From the NCBI GenBank assembly GCA_964527595.1, contig CAZGPI010000021.1, positions 1-12,923 of the forward strand: a DNA stretch of 12,923 nt, written 5' to 3'. Positions 11,902-12,923 of the stretch are shown here, piece by piece. Origin of the DNA: GWF2-38-10 sp964527595 (lineage in GTDB: Bacteria; Babelota; Babeliae; Babelales; RVW-14). The translations under genes and the position numbers were made by a program. Position 1 is the first letter of the stretch. Each line of letters begins with the position of its first letter. Under the pieces are notes generated by a model. It did no database searches. It worked only from the letters and a program-made list of their open reading frames with translations, and was not told the origin of the DNA.

Positions 11902-12712
11902 TATTATTCCTTAAGAACAATTTCTTATCCATAACAACAATAACAGCCGCAATAACCGTCAATACTAATGTCTGAATGCATTTTGTAAACTGCGTTATTG
12001 CCAATACCTCTTGCCAGATGTTAACGATAAAGTGAAAAAGAATCGCCGCAAGGATGCTTTTATTATTTTTCATACAAATCAAGCTGATAATAACACCCAT
12101 GGGGATGATGCCGACAAAAAAGTTTAACCCAAACCATATATTTTGGTTAAAAATTTCATACTGATAGGAGTTTTTGACCAATACCAATGGAAGGTGCCAT
12201 AGCGACCAAAGTATACCGAATATAATAGATGCCTTAAAAGAGGTGTATCGGCTCTGCAGACTATCAAAAGCATATCCTCTCCAGCCAAGTTCTTCAAACA
12301 TTGCTGCAAGCCCAAGCAACACCAATACGGGTACAAAGCCTGATGAAAATGAAAAGCCTTTTGCCAATTGAAACTGTAAAATAGATCCACCAAACAAAAG
12401 CGAAATAGCAATGGATACAAAAACAGAAAATGGCATTATCAATAAAAAAACTGGCAGTATTTTAACGTTTATTAGCCGCGGATTGATAAGCCGATTGATA
12501 AAATCTTTTTTCAACGCTGCATTATGTGCTGTAAAAATCATGAAAAGCGAGATAATAAACGGAGCAAGAAGCCCAAGAAGCATAAACAACATGTAAAAGC
12601 CCATGTTATTAGCTTGAAAACTAGCATATGCCCCGATAAACCAGAGCGCATAGGTTGTTATAAAGGTTGTCGTAAAATAGCTAATGGGTTTATACGTATA
12701 ATTGGAACTCAT
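11894..12712 (-). CDS. CPBP-family intramembrane glutamic endopeptidase (Abi/CAAX protease)
   Basis: A 272-residue membrane protein with about seven to eight hydrophobic segments. The three motifs of the CPBP (CAAX protease and bacteriocin-processing, PF02517) family are present: EELGWRG with E140, E141 and R145; WSLWH with H173, equivalent to FxxxH; and HFIVN with H227 and N231. These residues form the intramembrane active site related to eukaryotic Rce1. Bacterial members process or degrade membrane peptides, act in bacteriocin maturation or immunity, or serve as scaffolds; the specific role here is unknown. The start at 12712 has GAGGGA four to five bases upstream. The downstream gene overlaps by eight bases. 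The gene follows a CatB/Vat-type acyltransferase on the same strand after 50 bases and could be read from the same transcript. Confidence 0.9.
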   Translation of the reverse strand: MSSNYTYKPISYFTTTFITTYALWFIGAYASFQANNMGFYMLFMLLGLLAPFIISLFMIFTAHNAALKKDFINRLINPRLINVKILPVFLLIMPFSVFVSIAISLLFGGSILQFQLAKGFSFSSGFVPVLVLLGLAAMFEELGWRGYAFDSLQSRYTSFKASIIFGILWSLWHLPLVLVKNSYQYEIFNQNIWFGLNFFVGIIPMGVIISLICMKNNKSILAAILFHFIVNIWQEVLAITQFTKCIQTLVLTVIAAVIVVMDKKLFLRNNNE

Positions 12713-12762
12713 TTTCCCTCACCAATAATATTATCGCGAATTATCATAAAGAATCCTTTTTA

Positions 12763-12923
12763 CTATTCCGCACTTCTCAATTTATCCAAATCATTCCCAA
12801 TAATCGCCGGGATGTTACGCGAAATTTTTTCACGCGACCAATCCCACCAGGCAATATCTTGTAATTCGGCAATTGTCTTTTCATCAAATCGCGTTTTAAG
12901 AATTTTTGCAGGATTACCACCGA
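12763..12923 (-). CDS. CatB/Vat-type hexapeptide acyltransferase, C-terminal fragment
   Basis: Only the last 52 codons are in the window; the frame is open to the right edge and stops at TAG 12765-12763. The visible end, starting GGNPAKILKTRF and containing 'IAWWDWSREKI', matches the C-terminus of the xenobiotic acyltransferase (XAT) group of left-handed beta-helix enzymes: the last turn of the helix with the conserved GGNPAK, followed by a helical tail with the 'WWxW' motif. Members acetylate chloramphenicol (CatB) or streptogramin A (Vat) from acetyl-CoA, but many uncharacterised relatives act on other hydroxyl groups, so resistance should not be assumed. The catalytic histidine would lie outside the window. 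Confidence 0.83.
   Translation of the reverse strand, partial: GGNPAKILKTRFDEKTIAELQDIAWWDWSREKISRNIPAIIGNDLDKLRSAE

Noticed and set aside
1..12923. CRISPR array, tRNA or rRNA gene, transposase
   Set aside because: I looked for regular repeats, cloverleaf arms with TTCRANNY-type loops and DDE-type transposase motifs on both strands and saw none; the only regular repeats are the coding ankyrin units.

Overview
The window looks like chromosome of a host-dependent, amoeba- or protist-associated bacterium of the Candidatus Dependentiae (TM6/Babeliae) type. The argument rests on protein content: an NTT/Tlc-family nucleotide translocase (the hallmark of energy parasites), two exported RING-finger plus ankyrin-repeat proteins, and two members of what looks like the DUF2608 HAD-like family. 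DNA is AT-rich with short spacers and Shine-Dalgarno starts. Rickettsiales or Chlamydiae-like bacteria cannot be excluded from this window alone.

Layout. 1-2398 is a minus-strand block: an AbrB/MazE-type antitoxin running off the left edge behind its own palindrome-rich promoter, a HAD-like protein with a damaged catalytic motif, and the nucleotide translocase. A plus-strand block follows (2553-6411): trmB, a small secreted RING-ankyrin protein, a 90-residue one-span membrane protein, and a large secreted RING-ankyrin protein with about 11 repeats. The rest is minus-strand. An ABC-2 exporter pair (permease 6481-7275, ATPase 7417-8190) is separated by a REPIN-like double hairpin. A compact four-gene operon (11455 down to 8448) reads NUDIX hydrolase, HAD-like lipoprotein, alpha/beta-hydrolase lipoprotein, second NUDIX hydrolase. 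Next comes a CPBP intramembrane protease overlapping a small four-span membrane protein, and finally the C-terminal end of a CatB/Vat-type hexapeptide acyltransferase cut by the right edge.

How the parts relate. The translocase and the secreted RING-ankyrin proteins are the host-facing part: nucleotide import and putative manipulation of host ubiquitin signalling. The two RING-ankyrin proteins share exactly the same zinc-ligand spacing and an unusual repeat period of about 40 residues, so they are diverged paralogues built from one template. The four-gene operon pairs two predicted cytoplasmic NUDIX enzymes with two predicted lipoprotein hydrolases; its substrate cannot be read from sequence. 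The window holds no tRNA, rRNA, CRISPR array or transposase that I can see, and no gene-free stretch over 300 bases (the longest, 8191-8447, is described as a leader).
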